Below, piece by piece: positions 25,646 to 33,369 of a DNA stretch of 64,000 nucleotides (positions are counted from its first letter, which is position 1; every line of letters begins with the position of its first letter). The notes beneath the pieces are model-generated. The model did not search any database and was not told where the DNA came from. It saw only the letters and a program-made list of their open reading frames with translations. Made by a program: the position numbers and the translations under genes. This DNA is from AWTP1-13 sp963814055 (lineage in GTDB: Bacteria > Pseudomonadota > Alphaproteobacteria > Rhizobiales > Hyphomicrobiaceae). The DNA is taken from NCBI GenBank assembly GCA_963814055.1, contig CAWFBJ010000013.1, positions 124,001 through 188,000 on the forward strand. Reading direction: 5' to 3'.

Positions 25646-26593
25646 ATGAGCAAGTATCGCAAGCAACTGCCCCAGCTCGAGGGAGGGCTATTCCTGACCG
25701 ATGGCGGCATCGAGACCACCCTGATTTTCCAGGAAGGGCTGGAACTGCCTTTTTTTGCCGCCTTCCACCTTCTGCGGGAGAAGGCCGGGCGCGAGGCGCT
25801 GGCGCGCTACTACGAGCGTTACATGGCCATCGCGAAAGCGGATGGCGTGGGATTCATCCTGGAAAGCCCGACCTGGCGCGCAAGCACCGATTGGGGAGAC
25901 AAGCTCGGCTACACGCGCGATGAGATTGCCGAGGCCAATCGCAGGTCCATCCGGTTGATGCTGGACCTGCGGGCCAAGTTTGAGGACACGTCGAAGCCGA
26001 TGGTTGTCAGCGGATGCGTCGGCCCGCGCGGCGACGGCTACGATCCGGGCCAGGTGATGGGCGCCGGAGAGGCGGAAACCTACCATGTGCATCAGATCGG
26101 TGCGCTCGCGGAGGCCGGCGCGGACATGGTGACGGCGATCACAATGACCAACGCCAACGAGGCCATCGGTGTGGCAATGGCGGCCGTGAAGGCCGAGGTT
26201 CCGGTCGCCATCTCGTTCACGCTGGAGACCGACGGCCGCCTGCCGACGGGCCAAACGCTGTCGGACGCAATCCGTGAGGTAGATGCTGCAACGGCGGCCG
26301 CACCCGCCTACTACATGATCAACTGCGCCCATCCGCTGCATTTCCACGACACGCTGCCGGCAGTGCAGGGCTGGACGAAGCGCATTCGCGGCATCCGCGC
26401 GAATGCGTCACGGCGCAGCCACCAGGAACTGAACGATGCGCCGGATCTCGATGCCGGCGATCCCATCGAGCTTGGCGGCCAGTATCGTGATTTGCTGCGC
26501 CAGCACCCGCAGATCAACGTGCTGGGCGGCTGCTGTGGCACCGATCACAGGCACGTCGCGTGCATCAGCCTCGCATGCCGCACGGCGGCGTGA
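25646..26593 (+). CDS. homocysteine S-methyltransferase family protein
   Basis: 315-residue zinc-dependent thiol methyltransferase of the MHT/MetH-N type, transferring a methyl group (from S-methylmethionine, betaine or similar) to homocysteine. The TIM-barrel opens with FLTDGGIETTLIF; the zinc cysteines are in MINCAHP and GGCCGTDHRHV, all three present. GADMVTAITMTNANEAIG lies between. It stands alone, divergent from an AraC regulator. The methyl donor cannot be told from sequence. Confidence 0.87.
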   Translation: MSKYRKQLPQLEGGLFLTDGGIETTLIFQEGLELPFFAAFHLLREKAGREALARYYERYMAIAKADGVGFILESPTWRASTDWGDKLGYTRDEIAEANRRSIRLMLDLRAKFEDTSKPMVVSGCVGPRGDGYDPGQVMGAGEAETYHVHQIGALAEAGADMVTAITMTNANEAIGVAMAAVKAEVPVAISFTLETDGRLPTGQTLSDAIREVDAATAAAPAYYMINCAHPLHFHDTLPAVQGWTKRIRGIRANASRRSHQELNDAPDLDAGDPIELGGQYRDLLRQHPQINVLGGCCGTDHRHVACISLACRTAA

Positions 26594-26650
26594 TCATCAA
26601 GGTTGCCGCAACCTAGCGATTGTAAGTGCGTTGTGCCGGAGTAATGTAAC

Positions 26651-26675
26651 GTTGGCGCGCGTGGTGCGCGCCAAC
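26651..26675 (+). other. perfect 10-bp hairpin in front of the Na/Pi transporter
   Basis: GTTGGCGCGC, loop GTGGT, GCGCGCCAAC. It ends 25 nt before the transporter start and 57 bp after the methyltransferase stop. No T-run follows, so a rho-independent stop is unlikely on this strand; it may shape the transporter leader. Confidence 0.45.
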
Positions 26676-26700
26676 AGATCCTCCAGCATGAGGCGCCAGC

Positions 26701-28401
26701 ATGCCGGCAACGCTCATCCTTCTGCACCTCGCCGGGTTCGTGGCGTTGCTGCTGTGGGGCATGCACATGGTGCACACCGGCATCGTGCGTGCTTTCGGCG
26801 GCCACCTGCGACAGGCGCTGGCCATCGGGCTGAAGAGCCGCTGGAAAGCCTTCCTGGCTGGTTTGGGGATCACTGCCGTCCTGCAGAGCAGCACCGCGAC
26901 GGCGTTGATGTCCACCAGCTTCATAGCTGGCGGCTTCATGACGCTGGTTACCGCGCTGGCCGTGACGCTGGGCGCCAACGTCGGCACCACGCTGATCGTG
27001 CAAGTGCTCACCTTCAACGTGGCGGCGATCGCTCCGGTGTTCGTGCTCGCCGGGGTCATTGCCTTCAACCGGGGTGGCAAGACGCGTACGCGCGACCTCG
27101 GTCGCGTCTCCATCGGCATCGGTCTCATTCTGCTCGCGCTGCACCTGATCATCACAACGATCCAGCCGGTGGAGAAAGCCACGGCGCTGCGCGGGCTGTT
27201 CGCGATGCTGTCGGGCGATCCCATCATCGACATCGCCATTGCGGCGGTCCTGACATGGGCTGCCTATTCGAGTGTGGCCGTGGTGCTGCTGATCATGACG
27301 CTCGCCGCCCAGCAGATCATCCCCGGCGAAGCCGCACTGGCCTTCGTGCTGGGCGCCAACCTGGGGAATGTGATTCCGCAATACCTCGCGGCCGGCACTA
27401 ACGTTGCCGCAAGACAGCTTGCCCTCGGCAACCTGATCGTCCGTGCCGCCGGCTGCCTGGTCGCTGTTCCGTTACTGCCGTGGCTCACCGGGGCGCTGGC
27501 CGCCCTGGAAGCGAGCCCAGCCCGGCAGGTTGCCGACTTTCACACGCTCTTCAATCTGGCGCTCGCGATCGTGTTCATCGGTCTGCTCGACCCGCTTGCC
27601 CGGCTGTGCACGCAACTCATGCCTGCCGCGCCGTCTTCCAACGATCCGGGCAAGCCTCAGTACATCAAACCGGCCGTTGTGGGCGCTCCAAGCCTGGCGC
27701 TGGCCGACGCCGCGCGCGAGGTTCTGCGCATGATCGACATTGTCGAATCCATGCTGCGGACCTTCCTGGAGGCGCTGCAGAACGACGACCGCAAACTGCT
27801 GGCCAAGCTGCCACCCATGGATGATGCGCTCGACCGGCTGCACAGCGCCGTGAAGCTGCATCTGACTGCGGTCAGCCGCCGGGACGGTCTCGATAGCACA
27901 GACAGCAAACGCTGCTCGGACATCCTGGCCTTCACGATCAACCTCGAACATATCGGCGACATCCTGGACAGGAGTCTGCGCGGGATGGCTGCCAAGAAGA
28001 TCAAGCAGGGACTGAGCTTCTCGCCGGAGGGCCTGCAGGAAATCGCGGACATGCACCAGCACCTGCTGGATAATCTGCATCTGGCGACGAGCGTGTTCAT
28101 GATGGGCGATTTGCACGCGGCCCGTACGCTGCTTGAGGAGAAGGACCGCATGCGGGATCTGGAGCAGGCCGCCACAGCCAATCACCTGCGCCGCCTGCGC
28201 GAAGGGCTGCCGCAGAGCATCGAGACGAGCACGTTGCATCTCGACATCGCCCGCGACCTCAAGCGTATTGCGGCGCATATCGCATCGGTCGCTTATCCGA
28301 TCCTAGAGCAAGGCGGTGCGTTGCGGCGCAGCCGCCTCCTCGATGACGAGGAAAGCGTTCCAGGCGCCGCCTCGGCCGAAGAGACGCCTGCAAAGCACTA
28401 G
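26701..28401 (+). CDS. Na/Pi cotransporter family protein with PhoU-like C-terminus
   Basis: 566 residues, NptA/YjbB type. The membrane half (1-305) has the two inverted repeats of the family, each with a QSSTA-like motif: GITAVLQSSTATALMSTSF and, diverged, TWAAYSSVAVVLLIMTLA. GANVGTT and GANLGNV follow the respective repeats. Residues 330-550 are helical and PhoU-like (ARDLKRIAAHIASVAYPIL). The family moves phosphate with sodium, often outward when phosphate is high. Single gene after a hairpin leader. Confidence 0.88.
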   Translation: MPATLILLHLAGFVALLLWGMHMVHTGIVRAFGGHLRQALAIGLKSRWKAFLAGLGITAVLQSSTATALMSTSFIAGGFMTLVTALAVTLGANVGTTLIVQVLTFNVAAIAPVFVLAGVIAFNRGGKTRTRDLGRVSIGIGLILLALHLIITTIQPVEKATALRGLFAMLSGDPIIDIAIAAVLTWAAYSSVAVVLLIMTLAAQQIIPGEAALAFVLGANLGNVIPQYLAAGTNVAARQLALGNLIVRAAGCLVAVPLLPWLTGALAALEASPARQVADFHTLFNLALAIVFIGLLDPLARLCTQLMPAAPSSNDPGKPQYIKPAVVGAPSLALADAAREVLRMIDIVESMLRTFLEALQNDDRKLLAKLPPMDDALDRLHSAVKLHLTAVSRRDGLDSTDSKRCSDILAFTINLEHIGDILDRSLRGMAAKKIKQGLSFSPEGLQEIADMHQHLLDNLHLATSVFMMGDLHAARTLLEEKDRMRDLEQAATANHLRRLREGLPQSIETSTLHLDIARDLKRIAAHIASVAYPILEQGGALRRSRLLDDEESVPGAASAEETPAKH

Positions 28402-28480
28402 CTAGCCCTGCGCCGGGTCGCATGACGATCTGGCAAGTCGCGCCGCATTACGCGTGAACGAGCAAAGGAAACAATGGACG

Positions 28481-28654
28481 CTAGACCTTCGGAGCCGGCG
28501 TGGGACCGAAATAGAAATAGGCCAGCAGCGCTATGCCTGCGACCGCTGCGAGTGTCAGAGAAACCAGAAGCACAGAGACCGTTGCACGTGGTCCGGTGCC
28601 CTGTCTGACTTTCACGGTATCGCGACTGGGATGATCGACAGGCTCGGTGTTCAT
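28481..28654 (-). CDS. 57-residue single-helix membrane protein
   Basis: Short gene with GGAGG six bases before the ATG at 28654. Polar N-terminus (NTEPVDHPSRDTVKV), one membrane helix (VSVLLVSLTLAAVAGIALLA) and a short FGPTPAPKV tail. The head resembles that of other small alphaproteobacterial membrane proteins of unknown role. Converges with the Na/Pi transporter and diverges from the next small membrane protein. Confidence 0.55.
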   Translation of the reverse strand: MNTEPVDHPSRDTVKVRQGTGPRATVSVLLVSLTLAAVAGIALLAYFYFGPTPAPKV

Positions 28655-28837
28655 GATGTGCCTCCGCGCTTGTCAGGAGAAACGGAGACGAGGCGGCCAC
28701 GGTTCCCGCCGGGCCTACCCTCCGCGGCCAGGTGCTTCTGAAAAGGCTTGCAGCTAAAGCACCGCTTCCGCTTCGGCGGAACCATGCTCGCCGGGCCACG
28801 TTCCTCAACTTGCAGTTCAGCGAGCGAGAAGGAGCCA

Positions 28838-29089
28838 ATGGTCATGACGTCACCGCATCCCGGTCGCGACGACCTACCTCCCGATGACCAGGCAACTGCC
28901 ACTCCAGAAGACGCTGCCGAGCGGGCGGCAACACACGGACCCGCACCCGCTGTGAAGAGCCTGGGACTTATGCCCCTGCTTCTCGGGGTGGCGGCCATCG
29001 TCACGGTCGCCTTCCTGCTGTTCAGCGGGGAACCCTCACCCAATCAGCATCCCGAGCCTCGAAGTCAAACCTCTTCAGCTCCGAAATAG
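28838..29089 (+). CDS. 83-residue single-helix membrane protein
   Basis: AAGGAG precedes two candidate ATGs, 28838 and 28844; the second has the better spacing. An acidic, Ala/Pro-rich N-terminal half (DDLPPDDQATATPEDAAE) is followed by one membrane helix (LMPLLLGVAAIVTVAFLLF) and a Ser/Pro-rich tail. No family recognised. First of a run of six short plus-strand genes. Confidence 0.5.
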   Translation: MVMTSPHPGRDDLPPDDQATATPEDAAERAATHGPAPAVKSLGLMPLLLGVAAIVTVAFLLFSGEPSPNQHPEPRSQTSSAPK

Positions 29090-29238
29090 CCTGGGGGATG
29101 ACGACACGCCCCTTAGCGCCGCTGGCGAGCGGTCATGTGGCCATTTCCGCAACCATGTCGGCAGTTTTACCGTGACCACGCCGCTCATTCGCGTTGTGCT
29201 GGGTGCACGTTCGCGCTTCTTGCAGCAAGGAAATCGCC

Positions 29239-29622
29239 ATGCGCAAAGTTCTGGGACCGCTCGCCTTCGCGGCGTTCATCGCTTTGGCCGTCTCACCCGT
29301 TGTAGCCCAAACACAGCCAGACGCGAGCGCCCGGCCCACGGCGGCGGCTGACCGCAGTAAAACCGAAACCGGCACGAGCAAGAGGCGCGCCCCTCGGGTC
29401 GAGCACCGTCGCCATGCTCACGGGGTACGCCGGCATCGAACGGCGCGGCATCATCGCAACCGTTGGCGGGACGTGTGGGTGTACAGCTACGATCGCCACG
29501 GCTACCGGCACTATGAGTACGTGCGCCGCAAGTTCGGCGGCTATTTCGCCAGGGGACGCGCGGACTGTGCATGCAGGCGCGGGTCGCATCTGCACTACCG
29601 CGCTCACCACGCGCATCTGTGA
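29239..29622 (+). CDS. exported His/Arg-rich basic protein
   Basis: 127 residues. Signal peptide RKVLGPLAFAAFIALAVS with cleavage near VVAQ. The mature part is very basic: KRRAPRVEHRRHAHGVRRHR, then RHHRNRWRDVWVYSYDRHG, with two cysteines (CAC) near the end. Such composition suggests binding to an anionic surface or to metal through histidines; this is inference. AAGGAAATCGCC leads to the ATG. Confidence 0.55.
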   Translation: MRKVLGPLAFAAFIALAVSPVVAQTQPDASARPTAAADRSKTETGTSKRRAPRVEHRRHAHGVRRHRTARHHRNRWRDVWVYSYDRHGYRHYEYVRRKFGGYFARGRADCACRRGSHLHYRAHHAHL

Positions 29623-29667
29623 GCGTAGAGGGGTGCCTGCCGTGACGCGTCTTACGGCTCAGCTTGG

Positions 29668-29690
29668 AACGCCCGATGTGACCGGGCGTT
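29668..29690 (+). terminator. hairpin after the His/Arg-rich gene
   Basis: AACGCCCG, 7-nt loop, CGGGCGTT: perfect 8-bp stem, 46 bp after the stop. Lacks a T-run, so terminator function is only likely. Confidence 0.4.
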
Positions 29691-29737
29691 GAGTATGCAA
29701 GCCGACAATAATCACGAACACCTTGGAACTGAAGCTC

Positions 29738-29766
29738 AACGGTGGCCCCTGTCCGGGGCCGCCGTT
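29738..29766 (+). terminator. 12-bp hairpin with pyrimidine tail
   Basis: AACGGTGGCCCC pairs with GGGGCCGCCGTT (one G-U) around TGTCC, followed by CTTCTT. The long stem and U-rich tail fit an intrinsic terminator in the 304-bp gap between two small exported proteins; the rest of the gap holds no gene. Confidence 0.5.
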
Positions 29767-29926
29767 CTTCTTGGCATGGGCGCGTAGAGGCAAGGATCGC
29801 GGTTGGCACTGCATCTTGCAGCTAACCGCTGCTTTACCCCAGTGGCGCATAATCTCGGGCCAGCGTCCTGTCTGCGCCCGAACCCGGTGCGTGATGGTCG
29901 CGCTAGTTCCGCAGGAGAAGCAAAGT

Positions 29927-30238
29927 ATGCGTCGCACACTGGTTTTGATGGCTTTGGCGTTGCCGTTGTGCGCCCAGCCTGCATTTGCGCTCGACCGCCT
30001 CGCGCTGCCAGGGGACACTGAGTCCCCCGTCATCCGCGCGGCCGACCTCGACCGCCCTATGCATACGCATTCCCATCGGCACTATCGGGCAAATTCCTAC
30101 TTTTACTGGCGCTATCGCGCCACCTACTCGCGCTGGATGTACAACGAGTATGTGAGAGCGGGTTATCCGGTTCAGCACCGTCAGTTCCGTACCTATAAGC
30201 GGGCTGATGTTTGCTGCCGCGGCCATCGCCATTGGTGA
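29927..30238 (+). CDS. exported Tyr/Arg/His-rich small protein
   Basis: 103 residues: signal peptide RRTLVLMALALPLCAQ with cleavage after FA, then a mature part dense in aromatic and basic residues (RHYRANSYFYWRYRATYSRW) and a CCRGHRHW end. AGGAG lies ten bases before the ATG. Similar in style, not clearly in sequence, to the exported proteins at 29239 and 30759. Confidence 0.55.
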   Translation: MRRTLVLMALALPLCAQPAFALDRLALPGDTESPVIRAADLDRPMHTHSHRHYRANSYFYWRYRATYSRWMYNEYVRAGYPVQHRQFRTYKRADVCCRGHRHW

Positions 30239-30361
30239 CACAGCAGGGAGCGCGGGCGGATATCCACAACAACGCCGCGCGCGCCTCTCCCATCTGAGCG
30301 AAGAATCACATAGCATCGGCCCGCCGTGTTTTGCGTACGCCCTCTCGACACGGAGCAGGCT

Positions 30362-30592
30362 ATGCGCACGATGCTTCATCTGCCCCTTGAGATCGCTACC
30401 GCCTTCTTCTTCGCCGCTTCAGTGGGCATCGGTGCGGGGATAGCGGCAACAAGCTATACGCACAGACTGGGCGACGGTCTAAAGGCAGCGGCGATTGGAT
30501 TCCTGGTCGCTGCCGCCGGCTTCGGGTACGCCCTCTGGCGCAATTATCGTCCGCGTTCCAAGACCGCGATACGCCGCCTTCGTACCGCATAG
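30362..30592 (+). CDS. 76-residue two-helix membrane protein
   Basis: Two hydrophobic helices (EIATAFFFAASVGIGAGIAA and LKAAAIGFLVAAAGFGYALW) separated by TSYTHRLGDG and followed by a basic tail (RNYRPRSKTAIRRLRTA). GGAGCAGGCT precedes the ATG at 30362. No family recognised. Confidence 0.5.
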   Translation: MRTMLHLPLEIATAFFFAASVGIGAGIAATSYTHRLGDGLKAAAIGFLVAAAGFGYALWRNYRPRSKTAIRRLRTA

Positions 30593-30758
30593 ACGGTGCC
30601 TGCCGCGCTGGCTTTGGCGCGCCGATCTGGCGGAACGCATCACGCGTGTGGTTCCAGTGCCCTATTCGGCCGAACCGCGTCTGTGCTTAAGTGTTCCTTA
30701 GCCGAAGCGGGCTTTGCTGGCCCAACTGTAAACTGGCGATCCGCGAGGAGAGACGTTA

Positions 30759-31103
30759 ATGCGCGCGAGCACCCTTCCTGCCATTGCCGGGGCGATTGTC
30801 GTTTTGGCGGGACTGGGGTCGTCACCGGCTATCGCGGGCGGCCGCGAGAACCCGGAAGGCTTCGGCCTCTACTCACCCGATCCCAAGAATCGCGCTTACC
30901 GCTACGATCCCCGCTCCTGGTACTACCGCCAGCCCGGCTATTACCCTCACTACAATTCCGGCTACTGGGTGCCGCGAGCCGAGATGCGCTACCGCTATCG
31001 CTATCAATATTACGGCCCCAAGTACCGATACTATCCGGCATGGGGTTATCCTCGGGCGGATTATAATGGTGGCGGCGATAGCCACTGGAGCTGGAACCGG
31101 TAA
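30759..31103 (+). CDS. exported Tyr-rich protein
   Basis: 114 residues, signal peptide STLPAIAGAIVVLAGLGSS with cleavage after AIA. The mature protein has 19 or more tyrosines in short motifs (YYRQPGYYPHYNSGYW, YRYRYQYYGPKYRYYPAWG), a composition seen in surface or structural exported proteins. GAGGAGAGACG precedes the ATG. Function unknown. Confidence 0.6.
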   Translation: MRASTLPAIAGAIVVLAGLGSSPAIAGGRENPEGFGLYSPDPKNRAYRYDPRSWYYRQPGYYPHYNSGYWVPRAEMRYRYRYQYYGPKYRYYPAWGYPRADYNGGGDSHWSWNR

Positions 31104-31282
31104 GGTTTTCTGGTTCAGCGATTTGTGAATTTCATTTGAACGGCGATATGCCTTCGCGTTCACGCCATATTCACGTGCTCTAGACATTTATCGATGTTTA
31201 CGGGGAAGTGTTTTCTGTTTCCCGGAATGAAGATCGTGCAGGGTCGCGGGACGGAGGCGGCCCACACCTGGAGATCAGACCC

Positions 31283-31588
31283 ATGCTCAAGAAGCTCATG
31301 CAGTGTGCGGCGGCGTTGGCATTGGTAGGCAGCATTGCTGCCGCGTCAAGTCAGCCCGCCGAAGCGCGCCGCGGTTTCGGCCCCGGCCTCGCCATCGGTA
31401 CCTTCCTAGGGCTCGGCATTGCTGGTGCCTATGCCGGTCCGCGCTACTATTACGACGAAGGCCCGGCCTGCTATCGCGGCCCGCGGCGGTGCGAGCAGGT
31501 CGGCCGCAGCTGCTGGTTCAACAGCTACGGCGAGCGCGTATGCCGGGGCGGCGAATATCGCTGCTGGCGTCCCACGGTTTGTGAGTGA
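31283..31588 (+). CDS. exported Cys/Gly-rich small protein
   Basis: 101 residues. Signal peptide KKLMQCAAALALVGSIAAA, cleavage near SSQPAEA; then a Gly-rich hydrophobic stretch (GFGPGLAIGTFLGLGIAGAY) and a C-terminal part with six cysteines (CYRGPRRCEQVGRSCW, VCRGG, CW, VC) that could form three disulfides. Last of the short-gene run; an intrinsic terminator follows. Confidence 0.6.
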   Translation: MLKKLMQCAAALALVGSIAAASSQPAEARRGFGPGLAIGTFLGLGIAGAYAGPRYYYDEGPACYRGPRRCEQVGRSCWFNSYGERVCRGGEYRCWRPTVCE

Positions 31589-31610
31589 AATCGCAGCGAG
31601 ACGATTGTCG

Positions 31611-31642
31611 GGGCGCGGCGCGCGAGCGTGGCGCCCTTTCTA
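31611..31642 (+). terminator. terminator after the small-protein cluster
   Basis: GGGCGC (31611-31616) with GCGCCC (31631-31636) followed by TTTCTATTT; 22 bp after the preceding stop. Confidence 0.5.
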
Positions 31643-31754
31643 TTTGTATGGCGGGCCTAAGCATCTTCAGATGGCAGAAAAGCTGCAGGCCCACTGGCTG
31701 GCCGCAGTCCAGAACGTCGGCGATTGTGCGCTACGTCTGCGGGCGAACTGCGGC

Positions 31755-32633
31755 TCATGTGGTGCCGGCGCGCAGCAGCCCTAGTCGGCCGGCTGCAGCC
31801 CAATGCAGCGCCACTGCGGCTGCATTCGACACGTTGAGGCTGGCGAACGCCTCATCGGTCGCGACACGGACGAGCTTGTCGCAGCTGTCGCGCGTCAGCT
31901 GCCGCAGTCCTTTGCCCTCTGCGCCCAGTACGAGAGCGACCCGCTCAGGCCAGTCGGCATCCTCGAGCCGCTCTGTCGCGTCGCCGTCCAGCCCCATCAC
32001 CGTGAAGTGGAGGTTTTTCAAATCAGCAATCGCGCGCGCGAGGTTCTGGACGAGCGACACAGGCACATGTTCGAGCGCGCCGGAAGCCGACTTCGCCAGT
32101 GCGCCGTCGAGAGGCGGACTGTGGCGTCGGGTCATGACAAGACCGCCCGCGCCGAACACTGCCGCCGATCGCAGGATCGCACCGACGTTGTGCGGGTCGG
32201 TTACCTGATCGAGCACGATCAATGGTCTCCCGGCCGCGCCTTCGGCCATCTCGGCCAACGTCGGCTCGTGCAGCGGTGCCGCCTCAAGTAGCGCCCCCTG
32301 ATGGACGGTATCTGGTCCCAGTCGCCGGTCGAGGTCTCGGGGCAGCACGCGCTCATGCACGAGTTGGCGTGCCGCCAGCGCAGTATGCAAGCGACGCTCC
32401 GCATTGTCTGTCAGGAAGAGTCTGCGCACTGTCCGCTGCGGGTTGGCGAGCGCCGCCTCCACTGCATGGATGCCGAAGATCAGCGGCTGCTCGTCATTCC
32501 GGCGCCCGGCATCGCTGCCGCGTCCGGCGTTGTCGGGAAAGCGCGATGATCCCCGTCGACGTCCCTCTCGCATGTCCCGCCCGGCAAATTGTCGGCCTAC
32601 GCAACCGCGGTCGGCACCGCCGCCGCTGGCCAT
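31755..32633 (-). CDS. rlmB: 23S rRNA (guanosine-2'-O)-methyltransferase RlmB / TrmH family
   Basis: SpoU-type SPOUT methyltransferase of about 292 residues using S-adenosylmethionine. Motif 1 LDQVTDPHNVGAILRSA, motif 2 VALVLGAEGKGLRQLTR and motif 3 ASLNVSNAAAVALHW are all present; the N-terminal substrate-binding domain begins LIFGIHAVEAALANPQR. The Arg/Gly-rich head (GRDMREGRRRGSSRF) is common in alphaproteobacterial members. The start is uncertain: ATG 32633 or 32573, neither with a strong ribosome site. Divergent from the tRNA-tuf cluster, a conserved arrangement. Confidence 0.85.
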   Translation of the reverse strand: MASGGGADRGCVGRQFAGRDMREGRRRGSSRFPDNAGRGSDAGRRNDEQPLIFGIHAVEAALANPQRTVRRLFLTDNAERRLHTALAARQLVHERVLPRDLDRRLGPDTVHQGALLEAAPLHEPTLAEMAEGAAGRPLIVLDQVTDPHNVGAILRSAAVFGAGGLVMTRRHSPPLDGALAKSASGALEHVPVSLVQNLARAIADLKNLHFTVMGLDGDATERLEDADWPERVALVLGAEGKGLRQLTRDSCDKLVRVATDEAFASLNVSNAAAVALHWAAAGRLGLLRAGTT

Positions 32634-32754
32634 GGCTATATCATGTCGCGCCTGCGCGTGGCCGATATCTCGGGTGCTCAGCGGCACATGAAATGCGTCG
32701 TCCGTAAGGTTGTTCGAGACCACGGCGGGCAGATGCCGGACCTGTCCGGCGCTA

Positions 32755-32783
32755 TTGACTTCCGCAGGGCCCATCAGCATAAC
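32755..32783 (+). promoter_or_regulatory. promoter of tRNA-Tyr
   Basis: TTGACT, 17-bp spacer, CATAAC, ending 64 bp before the tRNA. A good sigma-70-type match. Confidence 0.55.
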
Positions 32784-32847
32784 CGCCCGGCTTTGCCCAT
32801 GCTGGCGGGCGAGCCATTGTGTTTGATTTTTGCCGGCAGCGGCGTCC

Positions 32848-32932
32848 GGAGGGGTGCCCGAGTGGCTAAAGGGGACGGACTGTAAATCCGTTGGCTTCGC
32901 CTACGTTGGTTCGAATCCAACCCCCTCCACCA
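32848..32932 (+). tRNA. tRNA-Tyr(GTA)
   Basis: Class II tRNA of 85 nt with encoded CCA: acceptor GGAGGGG/CCCCTCC, anticodon GTA in CTGTAAA, a long variable arm (GGCTTCGCC) and T-loop GGTTCGAATCC. Confidence 0.95.
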
Positions 32933-33037
32933 GCTTCGACCGCCACGTGGGTTGCAGACATGACCTGTATCCTCGCGATACGCGTTGAGCCCTTGCCTCA
33001 TGCCGCCCGCTTCCCTATATCAGCGCTGTCATCAGTA

Positions 33038-33066
33038 TTGACCATCCGCGGCTGCCACCACTATTA
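33038..33066 (+). promoter_or_regulatory. promoter of tRNA-Gly and tuf
   Basis: TTGACC, 17-bp spacer, CTATTA, 111 bp before tRNA-Gly. It gives a transcript on which tRNA-Gly would be processed from the tuf leader. Confidence 0.55.
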
Positions 33067-33177
33067 GGTGCGCGGCCTTTGTCGGCTTCGGGGTCCGCGA
33101 TGCGGAAACTGGAGCGATCGGAGACCGCAGTGTCTTTGAGCGAGCTCTAAGGTACTGAAATATTGTCCCAAAGGAGC

Positions 33178-33251
33178 GCGGGTGTAGCTCAATGGTAGAG
33201 CAACAGCCTTCCAAGCTGATGACGAGGGTTCGATTCCCTTCACCCGCTCCA
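33178..33251 (+). tRNA. tRNA-Gly(TCC)
   Basis: 74 nt with encoded CCA. Acceptor GCGGGTG pairs with CACCCGC; anticodon TCC lies in CTTCCAA; T-loop GGTTCGATTCC. It stands 118 bp before tuf, as in the tyrU-glyT-tufB order of other proteobacteria. Confidence 0.95.
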
Positions 33252-33369
33252 TGCGCCCCCTGAGAGGTGTTTGGCGTACCTAGGTCGAGGGCAGGACCGA
33301 TCCGTGCGCCGGGGTTACGCCTGCGGCGCAGGGCAACGAGTAGAAGACAACGAGTAGCAAGGACGAGCC

